Positions 1 to 5,780 of a stretch of DNA of 14,626 nucleotides are shown here, piece after piece. Numbering within the stretch: the first letter of the stretch is position 1; each line of letters begins with the position of its first letter. Source of the stretch: an uncultured Collinsella sp. (GTDB lineage: Bacteria > Actinomycetota > Coriobacteriia > Coriobacteriales > Coriobacteriaceae); contig CATYVH010000045.1 of the NCBI GenBank assembly GCA_958413765.1, positions 1-14,626 on the forward strand, in the 5' to 3' direction. The translations under genes and the position numbers were made by a program. Under the pieces are notes generated by a model. It was not told the DNA's origin and ran no database searches. It was given only the letters and a program-made list of their open reading frames with translations.

Positions 1-76
1 CGACTTTTTTATTTTCAATTTCTTCCTTTATCAGACTTCCTACACTTGAAAAGTGAGAACATAAAAACAGTTTCAT
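1..76 (-). CDS. Partial N-terminus of a probable peptidase E / glutamine amidotransferase-like protein
   Basis: Reading leftwards from the ATG at 76-74, an open frame runs off the window edge and encodes 25 residues starting MKLFLCSHFSSVGSLIKEE. An almost perfect Shine-Dalgarno, AAAGGAGG (90-83), lies six bases before the ATG, which makes this a very convincing start. From memory, this opening (short hydrophobic strand, then SxFxxVGxxI) matches small low-GC-type proteins annotated as type 1 glutamine amidotransferase-like or peptidase S51 (dipeptidase E) family. That family cleaves N-terminal aspartyl dipeptides, but only 25 residues are visible and no catalytic residue is included. The coding stretch is rich in A and T (AAA, ATT, GAA codons), unlike every other gene here, which suggests recent acquisition. 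The gene is certain in outline; the family call is tentative. Confidence 0.7.
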   Translation of the reverse strand, partial: MKLFLCSHFSSVGSLIKEEIENKKV

Positions 77-213
77 CAATATCCTCCTTTATGTATAAAT
101 TCTTATTTGTTGAACTAAGCCGTGTATACCATACTCTCCAATGAAAGAACGCCCTAATATAGCGAAATTTTGCCGTTTTCCTGCGTACGTGCGTACACAC
201 TCCACAGGAATTC

Positions 214-232
214 TAAGGTGCCTGCCCCCTTA
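214..232 (-). repeat. Copy 1 of a short dispersed hairpin repeat
   Basis: The minus strand reads TAAGGGGGCAGGCACCTTA, related to AAAGGGGACAGGCACCTTT at 8191-8209 and to the copy at 552-570. The flanking bases extend the arms to six pairs (CTAAGG with CCTTAG, 213-233) around a nine-base loop. Unlike the other two copies it is not enclosed in a CCACCA terminator stem and no T-run follows. Confidence 0.6.
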
Positions 233-233
233 G

Positions 234-263
234 CACACGGACTTTGGAACAAAGTCTAGTGTG
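234..263. other. Hairpin directly beside repeat copy 1
   Basis: ACTTTG and CAAAGT (241-255) pair around a GAA triloop. The stem extends outwards through GG with CT and CACAC with GTGTG, with one bulged base at 258. It abuts repeat copy 1, so the two hairpins stand side by side. No T-run follows on either strand, so it is not an obvious terminator and its role is unknown. Confidence 0.5.
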
Positions 264-340
264 TTACGCCTTGCCAGAGGTGTACAGGCTCCCGGTATGC
301 ACGTACGAAGCAATTGCCATCAATGCGCTATATAAGTGGC

Positions 341-369
341 GATCAAGTTCGCATAAAGCGACCTTGATC
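341..369. other. Hairpin GATCAAG...CTTGATC
   Basis: Seven perfect pairs (341-347 with 363-369), one mismatch, then TCGC with GCGA around an ATAAA loop. No T-run follows on either strand. It could be part of a structured RNA together with the minus-strand terminator at 374-416, or an operator. The sequence does not decide. Confidence 0.4.
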
Positions 370-373
370 CCGC

Positions 374-416
374 AAAACAAAAGGCAGGATACCATCACCA
401 CGATGATACCCTGCCT
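374..416 (-). terminator. Intrinsic terminator on the minus strand (distal)
   Basis: On the minus strand, AGGCAGG (416-410) starts a 16-pair stem closed by a UGG triloop (400-398) and followed by TTTTGTTTT. Three pairs are G-U on the minus strand but would be C-A mismatches on the plus strand. This shows the structure is meant for leftward RNA. It lies about 175 bases past the end of the dehydrogenase gene, behind two other terminators. Confidence 0.7.
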
Positions 417-471
417 CTGTTCGTTCCTGTTTGCCGTTCCGAGTAGTCCTTCCGCAGAATTTCCGATAAAC

Positions 472-519
472 AAAAAACGTACCCGAACCCTTTCTCGTAA
501 AGAATCGGGTTCGAGTACG
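472..519 (-). terminator. Intrinsic terminator on the minus strand (middle)
   Basis: On the minus strand CGTACTCGAACCC (519-507) pairs with GGGTTCGGGTACG (490-478) over 13 positions with one G-U pair, followed at once by six T. The G-U pair becomes a mismatch on the plus strand, so leftward use is favoured. The stem is stronger than that of the terminator nearest the dehydrogenase. Confidence 0.75.
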
Positions 520-540
520 AACTGAATGCTGGATCAATAA

Positions 541-581
541 AAAACCACCAGAAAGGTGCCCGTCCCATTTGTGGTGGTTTT
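541..581 (-). terminator. Terminator of the dehydrogenase gene, with nested repeat
   Basis: AAAACCACCA and TGGTGGTTTT form a ten-pair stem starting ten bases past the stop codon of the minus-strand dehydrogenase. A T-run follows on the minus strand (545-539). The flanking A and T runs could make it work in both directions. The loop contains repeat copy 2. The minus strand of the whole 41-base unit matches 8180-8220 at 37 of 41 positions. Confidence 0.8.
552..570 (-). repeat. Copy 2 of the short dispersed repeat, inside a terminator loop
   Basis: The minus strand reads AAATGGGACGGGCACCTTT, differing from copy 3 (8191-8209) at two positions. It sits between the arms of the CCACCA terminator stem. 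One substitution breaks the inner arm pairing seen in the other copies. Confidence 0.6.
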
Positions 582-590
582 GGGTCAGTC

Positions 591-1673
591 CTAGAGCGTG
601 TGGCCGTAAGCGTCGGTGGCCTTGATGGCGGCGGCGAATTTTTCGTCCGTGAAGGGCTCGGGGTTTCCCTGCTTCCACTCGTTGGTGGCGTGCGCGTACT
701 CGCACAGGGCAGGGATATCAGCCTCGGAAAGCCCGACCTGCTCAAGCGTCACGGGCAGGCCCATCTGATTGTTAAAGGCGGCGTAGCGCTCAAGGTTCTC
801 GGTATCGCCCGTATAGGCGAACAGTACCAGCACACCCAGGCTTACGACCTCGCCGTGCAGGTAGGAGCCCTCGCGCGGAATGCTGCACGTGGCGTTGTAG
901 AACGCATGCGCCACGCTCGAGTTGTAGTAGTAATCGTTTTGGTTGGTCAGGTTGGAGACGTAGCCCGTGTTGACCACGATATCGAGCGCGATCTGCTTGA
1001 CGGCCTCGGTCGACAGGTTCTGGCGAACGTCCTCAAGACCCTGCACGCCATAGGTAAACAGCGGCTCGGAGCAGGTGTGTGCGAGCGCCAGGCCAAGACC
1101 GGCGGTGTGCTCCAGGTTGCCGGCGCTCGTGGCGTATTCGACCTCGGGCTGCTTGGACAGGGCATCGCCCACGCCGGCCCAGAAGTACTCCGCCGGAGCC
1201 TCGGCAATGATCTTGGGGTTGATGAAGATGTGTGCTGGGCGGTTGGGGTACGAATAGCCCTCGAGCGAGCCGTCGTCGTTGTAGACAACGGCAATGGCGG
1301 TCGCGGCCGAGCAGTTGGAGCAGATCGTCGGTACCGTAAAGACGATCTTCTTGAGCTCGATGGCCGCTGTCTTGATGGTGTCGAGCGCCTTGCCGCCGCC
1401 GCATGCGATAAGAACGTCGGCTTCTTGGCAGGCAGGGGAGTTCACAACCTTGGCGATATTGGCGCGCGTGCTGTTGGTGCCGTAGACGCGCGTCTCCAGA
1501 ATCTCGACGTCGGTGCCCTCCAGCGCCGCTTCGATACCGGGAAGCGCCGCTGCCAGTGCTCGTTTACCACCGATAATCGCGACCTTGGTCGCTCCGTACT
1601 CGTCCAGTGCGCCGGGCAGCTCGTCAAAGCAGTCCTCGCCGACGGTGTAGTCGCTCATTCCAATCGTGCGCAT
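591..1673 (-). CDS. Iron-type alcohol dehydrogenase (glycerol / hydroxycarboxylate dehydrogenase-like)
   Basis: This 360-residue protein belongs to the iron-containing (group III) alcohol dehydrogenase superfamily, in the branch holding GldA and YbdH/HcxA. The N-terminal half is the NAD(P)-binding part with the glycine motif GGGKALDTIK (92-101). The C-terminal half is the metal-binding helical domain. The expected metal ligands are visible: Asp170 in GVGDALSK, His256 in VAHAFYN and His273 in YLHGEVV. The PTICSNCSAATAIAVVYND stretch (115-133) reminds me more of the E. coli YbdH group (2-oxoacid reductase) than of true GldA, so the substrate is open. The length is normal for the family. The ATG is preceded by AGAAGG five bases upstream, which supports this start. 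It is divergent from ileS, and its transcription ends at the hairpin at 541-581. A cytosolic NAD(H)-linked oxidoreductase is the safe call. Confidence 0.85.
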   Translation of the reverse strand: MRTIGMSDYTVGEDCFDELPGALDEYGATKVAIIGGKRALAAALPGIEAALEGTDVEILETRVYGTNSTRANIAKVVNSPACQEADVLIACGGGKALDTIKTAAIELKKIVFTVPTICSNCSAATAIAVVYNDDGSLEGYSYPNRPAHIFINPKIIAEAPAEYFWAGVGDALSKQPEVEYATSAGNLEHTAGLGLALAHTCSEPLFTYGVQGLEDVRQNLSTEAVKQIALDIVVNTGYVSNLTNQNDYYYNSSVAHAFYNATCSIPREGSYLHGEVVSLGVLVLFAYTGDTENLERYAAFNNQMGLPVTLEQVGLSEADIPALCEYAHATNEWKQGNPEPFTDEKFAAAIKATDAYGHTL

Positions 1674-1787
1674 AGCGGCCTTCTTTCGTTCGATAAAGTG
1701 CTTTCAGGTATTTTGCTCCAAGTGAGTGCTTGCGACCGCGAGAAGTCTCTAAAGTATGAAACCGATGTTGAGGGTTTTTCGCCGGCG

Positions 1788-1815
1788 TTGACCGTGCTAC
1801 CATACAGCGCATAAG
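1788..1815 (+). promoter_or_regulatory. Sigma-A-type promoter for the ileS leader
   Basis: TTGACC (1788-1793, five of six matches to the -35 consensus) and CATAAG (1810-1815, four of six) are 16 bases apart. Transcription would start around 1821-1823, exactly where the T-box leader begins. That positional fit is the main support. Confidence 0.6.
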
Positions 1816-1820
1816 CGTTG

Positions 1821-2116
1821 ATGGGGACGAGTAGTCGGCCGTCCGCATGCTACAGAGAGCGGGGAGCGCTGAGAACCCGTGCATGCGACCGATGAAAATC
1901 ACCCCGGAGCTGCGGTCCCAACGGACGTGCCGCGCAGGTTCGTCTTAGTAGACATCGCCGAGATGGTCGTCGATACAGACCAGCCGAGTAACGGATGCGA
2001 GCGCGCAAATACGCGGGCGAGGGCATCTAAGCTGGGTGGTTAAGCGAAGAGCTTTTGCGGGCGCACAGCCCGTTTTGTGGCGCTTCGTCCCAGCTTGTAG
2101 GGACGGGCGCTTTTTT
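1821..2116 (+). promoter_or_regulatory. T-box riboswitch, isoleucine-specific, upstream of ileS
   Basis: Stem I is closed by GGGAC (1824-1828) with GTCCC (1915-1919). It carries an AGTA box (1830-1833), the arm GCATGC/GCATGC (1845-1850, 1881-1886), AGAGAGC (1854-1860) and a GNTG element GCTG (1868-1871) at the distal end. The specifier loop GATGAAAATCACC places ATC (Ile) at 1898-1900. The antiterminator pairs AAGCTGGG (2029-2036) with CCCAGCTT (2089-2096), and GCGAAG (2044-2049) with CTTCGT (2083-2088). These flank the bulge TGGTTAA (2037-2043), whose TGGT can pair with the ACCA end of tRNA-Ile. A competing terminator follows (2080-2116). Known mechanism: uncharged tRNA-Ile bound at both sites stabilises the antiterminator and lets ileS be transcribed; charged tRNA leads to termination. 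The bulge departs from the usual TGGNACC. Confidence 0.9.
2080..2116 (+). terminator. Regulated terminator of the ileS T-box
   Basis: GCGCTTCGTCCC (2080-2091) pairs with GGGACGGGCGC (2100-2110), with a small bulge, around the loop AGCTTGTA. Six T follow (2111-2116). Its 5' arm contains the bases the antiterminator needs (2083-2096), so the two structures exclude each other, as expected for a transcriptional T-box. Confidence 0.85.
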
Positions 2117-2159
2117 GGTGCCCAGAGGGCGTGCGCGCCCATGACATGAAAGGGGTACC

Positions 2160-4961
2160 GTGGCAAACGAGTACAAGCAGACGATGAATCTGCCCAAGAC
2201 CGGTTTTCCCATGCGTGCCGGTCTTTCCAAGTCCGAGCCTAAGCGACTCAAGGACTGGCAGGACAACAAGGTCTACGAGCAGGTTCTGAAGAAGAACGAG
2301 GGTCACAAGAAATTCGTGCTGCACGACGGCCCTCCGTACGCCAACGGCCCGATCCACATCGGCCACGCCATGAACAAGATCTCCAAGGACATGATCAACC
2401 GCTACTGGATGATGCAGGGCTATGAGGTCCCTTATGTCCCCGGTTGGGACTGCCATGGTCAGCCGATCGAGCATAAGGTCGAGGAGAAGCTCGGCACCGA
2501 GAAGTTCAACCAGACCTCCACGGCTAAGATCCGCGAGCTCTGCAACAAGTTCGCGGTCGAGAACATCGAGCTGCAGAAGGCCGGTTTCCGCCGTCTGGGC
2601 GTGCTCGGCGACTGGGACAACCCCTACCTGACGCTCTATCACCAGCATGACGCTGCCGACATCGAGGTCTTTAAGGCCATGTTCGACAAGGGCATGATCT
2701 ATCGCGGCCACAAGCCGGTTCACTGGTGCAAGCACTGCCATACCGCGCTGGCCGAGGCCGAGATCGAATACTCCGACGAGACGAGCCCTTCCATCTTCGT
2801 ACGCTTTGAGATGACTTCCAAGCCCGTCGGCCTCGAGAGCTTCGATGGCCCGGTCGACTTTATCATCTGGACGACTACGCCGTGGACCATCCCTTCCGAC
2901 CAGGCAGTCTCCCTTAAGCCCGGCGCTGCCTATGTCGCCGTTGAGCACGATGGCCGTGCCGAGGTCATGCTCGAGGACCTAGCCCCCAAGTGCTGCGAGG
3001 AGTTTGGCTGGGAGTACACCCCGGTCATGGTCGACGGCAAGCCCTATGTGGTTCCCGCCGAGACCTTCCACCACATCCACTACAAGCAGCCGATCTTTGA
3101 CGGCGTTGAGGGCGTGGCGCTGCTGGCCGATTACGTTGGTGTCGATGACGGTACCGGTATCGTTCATAACTCGCCCGGCCACGGCGTCGACGACTACTTT
3201 GCCTGCCTCAAGGAGGGCATCACCGACATCTGCATGCCGGTCGATGACGACGGCAAGTTCTACACCGGTGAGGAGTTTGGCACCGGCGGTCCCTTTAGCG
3301 GCATGGATACTGACGAGGCCAATCCGCACATCATCGAGTTCCTGCGCGAGCGCGGCACCCTGGTCCTCGAGAAGAAGATCACGCACAGCTATCCGCACTG
3401 CTGGCGCTGCAAGCACCCGGTGCTCTTCCGTGCTACCGACCAGTGGTTTGTCTCGATGGACAAGACCGGTTTGCGCGAGCAGGCTGGCAAGGAGGTCCGT
3501 GAGAACGTCAAGTGGTATCCGGCCCACGCGGCCAACCGCATCGGTGCCATGGTCGAGCAGCGTCCCGACTGGTGCATCAGCCGTCAGCGCAACTGGGGCG
3601 TGCCTATCCCCAGCTACACCTGCGCCGACTGCGGCGAGAAGGTCATGAACGACGCTACGCTCGACGCCGTCATCAAACTCTTCCACGAGAAGGGCTCCGA
3701 CGCCTGGTTCACCGACGCTCCTGAGAGCTATCTGGGCGAGGCCTGCGTCTGCCCCAAGTGCGGTGGCCATCACCTCAAGGCTGATAAGGACATCCTTGAC
3801 GTGTGGTGGGACTCCGGCGTGTCTTGGAAGGCCGTCTGCGAGTACCGTCCCGAGCTGGAGTACCCGGCGGACGTCTACCTCGAGGGCTCTGACCAGCACC
3901 GCGGTTGGTTCCAGAGCTCACTGCTCACCTCGGTGGGCGCCAACGGCCACGCTCCGTACAAGGCGGTCGTCTCGCAGGGCTTCACCCTCGACGGCCAGGG
4001 CCGTAAGATGTCTAAGTCGCTCGGAAACGTCATCGACCCCAACAAGGTCTGTGACGAGATGGGTGCCGACATCATCCGTCTGTGGGTCGCCTCCGTCGAT
4101 ACCAGCTCCGACGTCTCCATCGACCACGAGATTCTCGCTCGTACGTCCGATGCCTACCGTCGTTTCCGCAACACGCTGCGCTTCCTGCTCTCCGAGCTCG
4201 AGGGTCAGTTTGTGCCCGAGACCGACGGCGTCGCCTTTGCCGACCTGCTGCCGCTCGACAAGCTCATGGTTGCTCGCCTGACCCAGGTCCAGGCCGAGGT
4301 TGACGACGCCTACGCCAGCTACGAGTTCCCGCGCGCCTACCGTGCGCTTTACGACTTTGTGGTTACCGAGCTCTCCAACGTGTATCTCGACGCCCTGAAG
4401 GACCGTCTGTACTGTGAGAAGCCCGGTTCGCTCGAGCGTCGCAGCGCCCAGACCGTGCTGGCCGAGCTCTTCTCGATGCTCATGCGCGACCTGCAGCCGA
4501 TCTTGTCCTACACGGTCGACGAGGCCATGGCCTATGCGCCCGCCGGCTGCGTCGATCACCAGAAGTACGCCGCGCTGCTCGATTGGTACAAGTCGCCCAT
4601 CACGGTCGACGAGGCCAACGAGTTTGAGGGCGTGCTCGAGGCTTCACTCGAGCTCCGCAGCGTCGTGACCAAGGCCCTTGAGGATGCCCGCTCCGCCGGC
4701 ACCTTCACCAAGAGCCAGCAGGTCCGCGTCAAGGCGGTCGTTCCCGCCGAAATGTATGCGCTGCTGACCGGCGACAAGGCCGTCGACCTGGCCGAGTTCT
4801 ACATCGTCTCCGATGTTGAGCTTACCCAGGGCGAGGAGCTTTCTGTTGCCATCGATGCTGCCGAGGGCGAGTGCTGCGACCGTTGCTGGAACTACCGCAC
4901 CACCGTCGGCGAGTACAACGGCCACGCTCACATTTGCAAGAGGTGTGCGAATGCCCTTTAA
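2160..4961 (+). CDS. ileS: Isoleucyl-tRNA synthetase
   Basis: This 933-residue class I synthetase attaches isoleucine to tRNA-Ile in the cytosol. The signature HIGH (66-69) lies in PYANGPIHIGH and KMSKS is at 616-620. The CP1 editing domain shows the threonine-rich WTTTPWT (237-243) and HGVDDY (341-346), which clear misactivated valine. A zinc-knuckle-like pair of CxxC motifs (Cys488/491 and 531/534) sits in the catalytic-domain insertion. The C-terminal zinc site is Cys906/909/926/929. A C-terminal zinc finger with the standard KMSKS fits the common bacterial type (IleS1) rather than the mupirocin-resistant IleS2. The start is GTG with AGGGG five bases before it. Expression is governed by the T-box immediately upstream. 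A terminator at 5031-5069 makes it monocistronic. Confidence 0.98.
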   Translation: MANEYKQTMNLPKTGFPMRAGLSKSEPKRLKDWQDNKVYEQVLKKNEGHKKFVLHDGPPYANGPIHIGHAMNKISKDMINRYWMMQGYEVPYVPGWDCHGQPIEHKVEEKLGTEKFNQTSTAKIRELCNKFAVENIELQKAGFRRLGVLGDWDNPYLTLYHQHDAADIEVFKAMFDKGMIYRGHKPVHWCKHCHTALAEAEIEYSDETSPSIFVRFEMTSKPVGLESFDGPVDFIIWTTTPWTIPSDQAVSLKPGAAYVAVEHDGRAEVMLEDLAPKCCEEFGWEYTPVMVDGKPYVVPAETFHHIHYKQPIFDGVEGVALLADYVGVDDGTGIVHNSPGHGVDDYFACLKEGITDICMPVDDDGKFYTGEEFGTGGPFSGMDTDEANPHIIEFLRERGTLVLEKKITHSYPHCWRCKHPVLFRATDQWFVSMDKTGLREQAGKEVRENVKWYPAHAANRIGAMVEQRPDWCISRQRNWGVPIPSYTCADCGEKVMNDATLDAVIKLFHEKGSDAWFTDAPESYLGEACVCPKCGGHHLKADKDILDVWWDSGVSWKAVCEYRPELEYPADVYLEGSDQHRGWFQSSLLTSVGANGHAPYKAVVSQGFTLDGQGRKMSKSLGNVIDPNKVCDEMGADIIRLWVASVDTSSDVSIDHEILARTSDAYRRFRNTLRFLLSELEGQFVPETDGVAFADLLPLDKLMVARLTQVQAEVDDAYASYEFPRAYRALYDFVVTELSNVYLDALKDRLYCEKPGSLERRSAQTVLAELFSMLMRDLQPILSYTVDEAMAYAPAGCVDHQKYAALLDWYKSPITVDEANEFEGVLEASLELRSVVTKALEDARSAGTFTKSQQVRVKAVVPAEMYALLTGDKAVDLAEFYIVSDVELTQGEELSVAIDAAEGECCDRCWNYRTTVGEYNGHAHICKRCANAL

Positions 4962-5030
4962 GGCACGGTAACTCGGCATTTTAGTTATAGGGAGAATTTG
5001 ACGCCTTCGGCCCATTTGCTCCGCTGAAGA

Positions 5031-5069
5031 AAAGCGACATTCCGTTATCCGGAATGCCGCTTTCTTTTA
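5031..5069 (+). terminator. Intrinsic terminator after ileS
   Basis: A 14-position stem, AAAGCGACATTCCG (5031-5044) with CGGAATGCCGCTTT (5050-5063), has one mismatch and a five-base loop, followed by TTTCTTTT. It lies about 70 bases past the ileS stop codon. The A-run before it could allow function on the other strand too. Confidence 0.85.
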
Positions 5070-5123
5070 TGCTGGTTATTTATCTGACGTTAGCGAATGT
5101 GTCGTGCGCTCTGCGTGTGGCAA

Positions 5124-5129
5124 TATAAG
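5124..5129 (+). promoter_or_regulatory. Possible -10 element for lspA
   Basis: TATAAG (five of six matches to TATAAT) lies 52 bases before the lspA start, in an AT-richer stretch after the ileS terminator. A promoter is needed here because a terminator precedes, but no good -35 is present at 16-18 bases. This is a weak call. Confidence 0.35.
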
Positions 5130-5180
5130 ATGGTTATTTGCGTTAAACGGCATTTGATTATCTGAGGGTAGGGGATTTCT

Positions 5181-5780
5181 TTGGGTCGTGGTGCGGATAT
5201 GACGCCGCCTTTGCGTTGGCGGTTGGGTGTTGCTGGTGGGGTAGCGCTGGCTGTGCTACTTGTTGACCAGCTGACCAAGCTTGCGGTTCGCGCCGTGGGC
5301 GACGCTTTGCATGTGACCGTCATCCCCGGTGTCGTCGACTTTATGTTTGTCCGCAATATCGGTGCTGCCTTTAGCATGGGCGAGGGGCATGGCATCGCGT
5401 TTGCCGTGCTGGCGTTGGCTGTCATTATTGCTATTGCCGTGTACTTGTTCCGTGCGCCTCAGCTCGCCCATCTTGAGGTTGTGGGCATGGCGATGGTTGC
5501 GGGTGGTGCTATCGGTAACGCGATCGATCGTTTGGCCTTTGGCTTCGTGACTGATTTTATTGCCACCTCCTTCATCGACTTCCCCGTCTTCAATGTGGCC
5601 GATATCGGCATTACGGTCGGTGTGGTGCTGGCGCTCTTCGGTTACATGTTCTTGAGCCCCGCGGCTCGTGAGGTCGATGCGACCGCCGAGCTTAACGCCC
5701 GTGACGAGGCCCGCGCCAAGCGCAAGGCTAAACAACGTGGGGAGCGTGCCCGCAAGATTCGCGAAAGGACTGAGCGCTAA
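5181..5780 (+). CDS. lspA: Lipoprotein signal peptidase (signal peptidase II)
   Basis: LspA is the membrane aspartyl protease that removes the signal peptide from diacylated prolipoproteins. The 199-residue product shows family motifs in order: DQLTK (29-33), NIGAAFS (59-65), GNAIDR with catalytic Asp116, and FNVADIGI with catalytic Asp141. Four hydrophobic segments (about 13-33, 70-90, 97-112 and 140-160) fit the four-helix fold. The last ~40 residues form a hydrophilic, strongly basic cytosolic tail rich in Lys and Arg, longer than in many homologues. I chose the TTG at 5181 because AGGGG lies six bases upstream; the ATG at 5199 (residue 7) has no comparable site and would also leave all motifs intact. 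The stop codon overlaps the next start by one base, so the two genes are translationally coupled. Confidence 0.95.
   Translation: MGRGADMTPPLRWRLGVAGGVALAVLLVDQLTKLAVRAVGDALHVTVIPGVVDFMFVRNIGAAFSMGEGHGIAFAVLALAVIIAIAVYLFRAPQLAHLEVVGMAMVAGGAIGNAIDRLAFGFVTDFIATSFIDFPVFNVADIGITVGVVLALFGYMFLSPAAREVDATAELNARDEARAKRKAKQRGERARKIRERTER

Larger units (their letters stand above)
77..590. other. Gene-poor, hairpin-rich intergenic region
   Basis: About 510 bases without a credible gene separate the two minus-strand genes. The part next to the left gene (roughly 77-180) is AT-rich and should hold its promoter, but I could not choose a convincing -35/-10 pair. The remainder holds six hairpins (213-233, 234-263, 341-369, 382-416, 478-519, 541-581), listed separately. 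Short open frames here cross these hairpins and lack ribosome binding sites, so I do not call them genes. Confidence 0.6.

Noticed and set aside
15..200. Minus-strand 61-codon open frame starting with GTG at 200
   Set aside because: It overlaps, in another frame, the partial gene starting at 76, which has a near-perfect ribosome binding site. This frame has only a weak one.
264..473. Minus-strand frame of 69 codons in the left intergenic region
   Set aside because: It runs through the 16-pair terminator at 374-416 and part of another hairpin, with no good start signal.
507..519. GGGTTCGA resembling a tRNA T-loop
   Set aside because: The surrounding bases do not form a T-stem, acceptor or anticodon arm. 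The segment is fully explained as an arm of the minus-strand terminator at 472-519.
600..1814. Long plus-strand open frame opposite the dehydrogenase
   Set aside because: It is antisense to a gene with clear family motifs; such shadow frames are common in GC-rich DNA, and the product resembles nothing I know.
2040..2948. Minus-strand open frames opposite ileS and the T-box
   Set aside because: They lie antisense to ileS and across the riboswitch, lack ribosome binding sites and show no recognisable motif.
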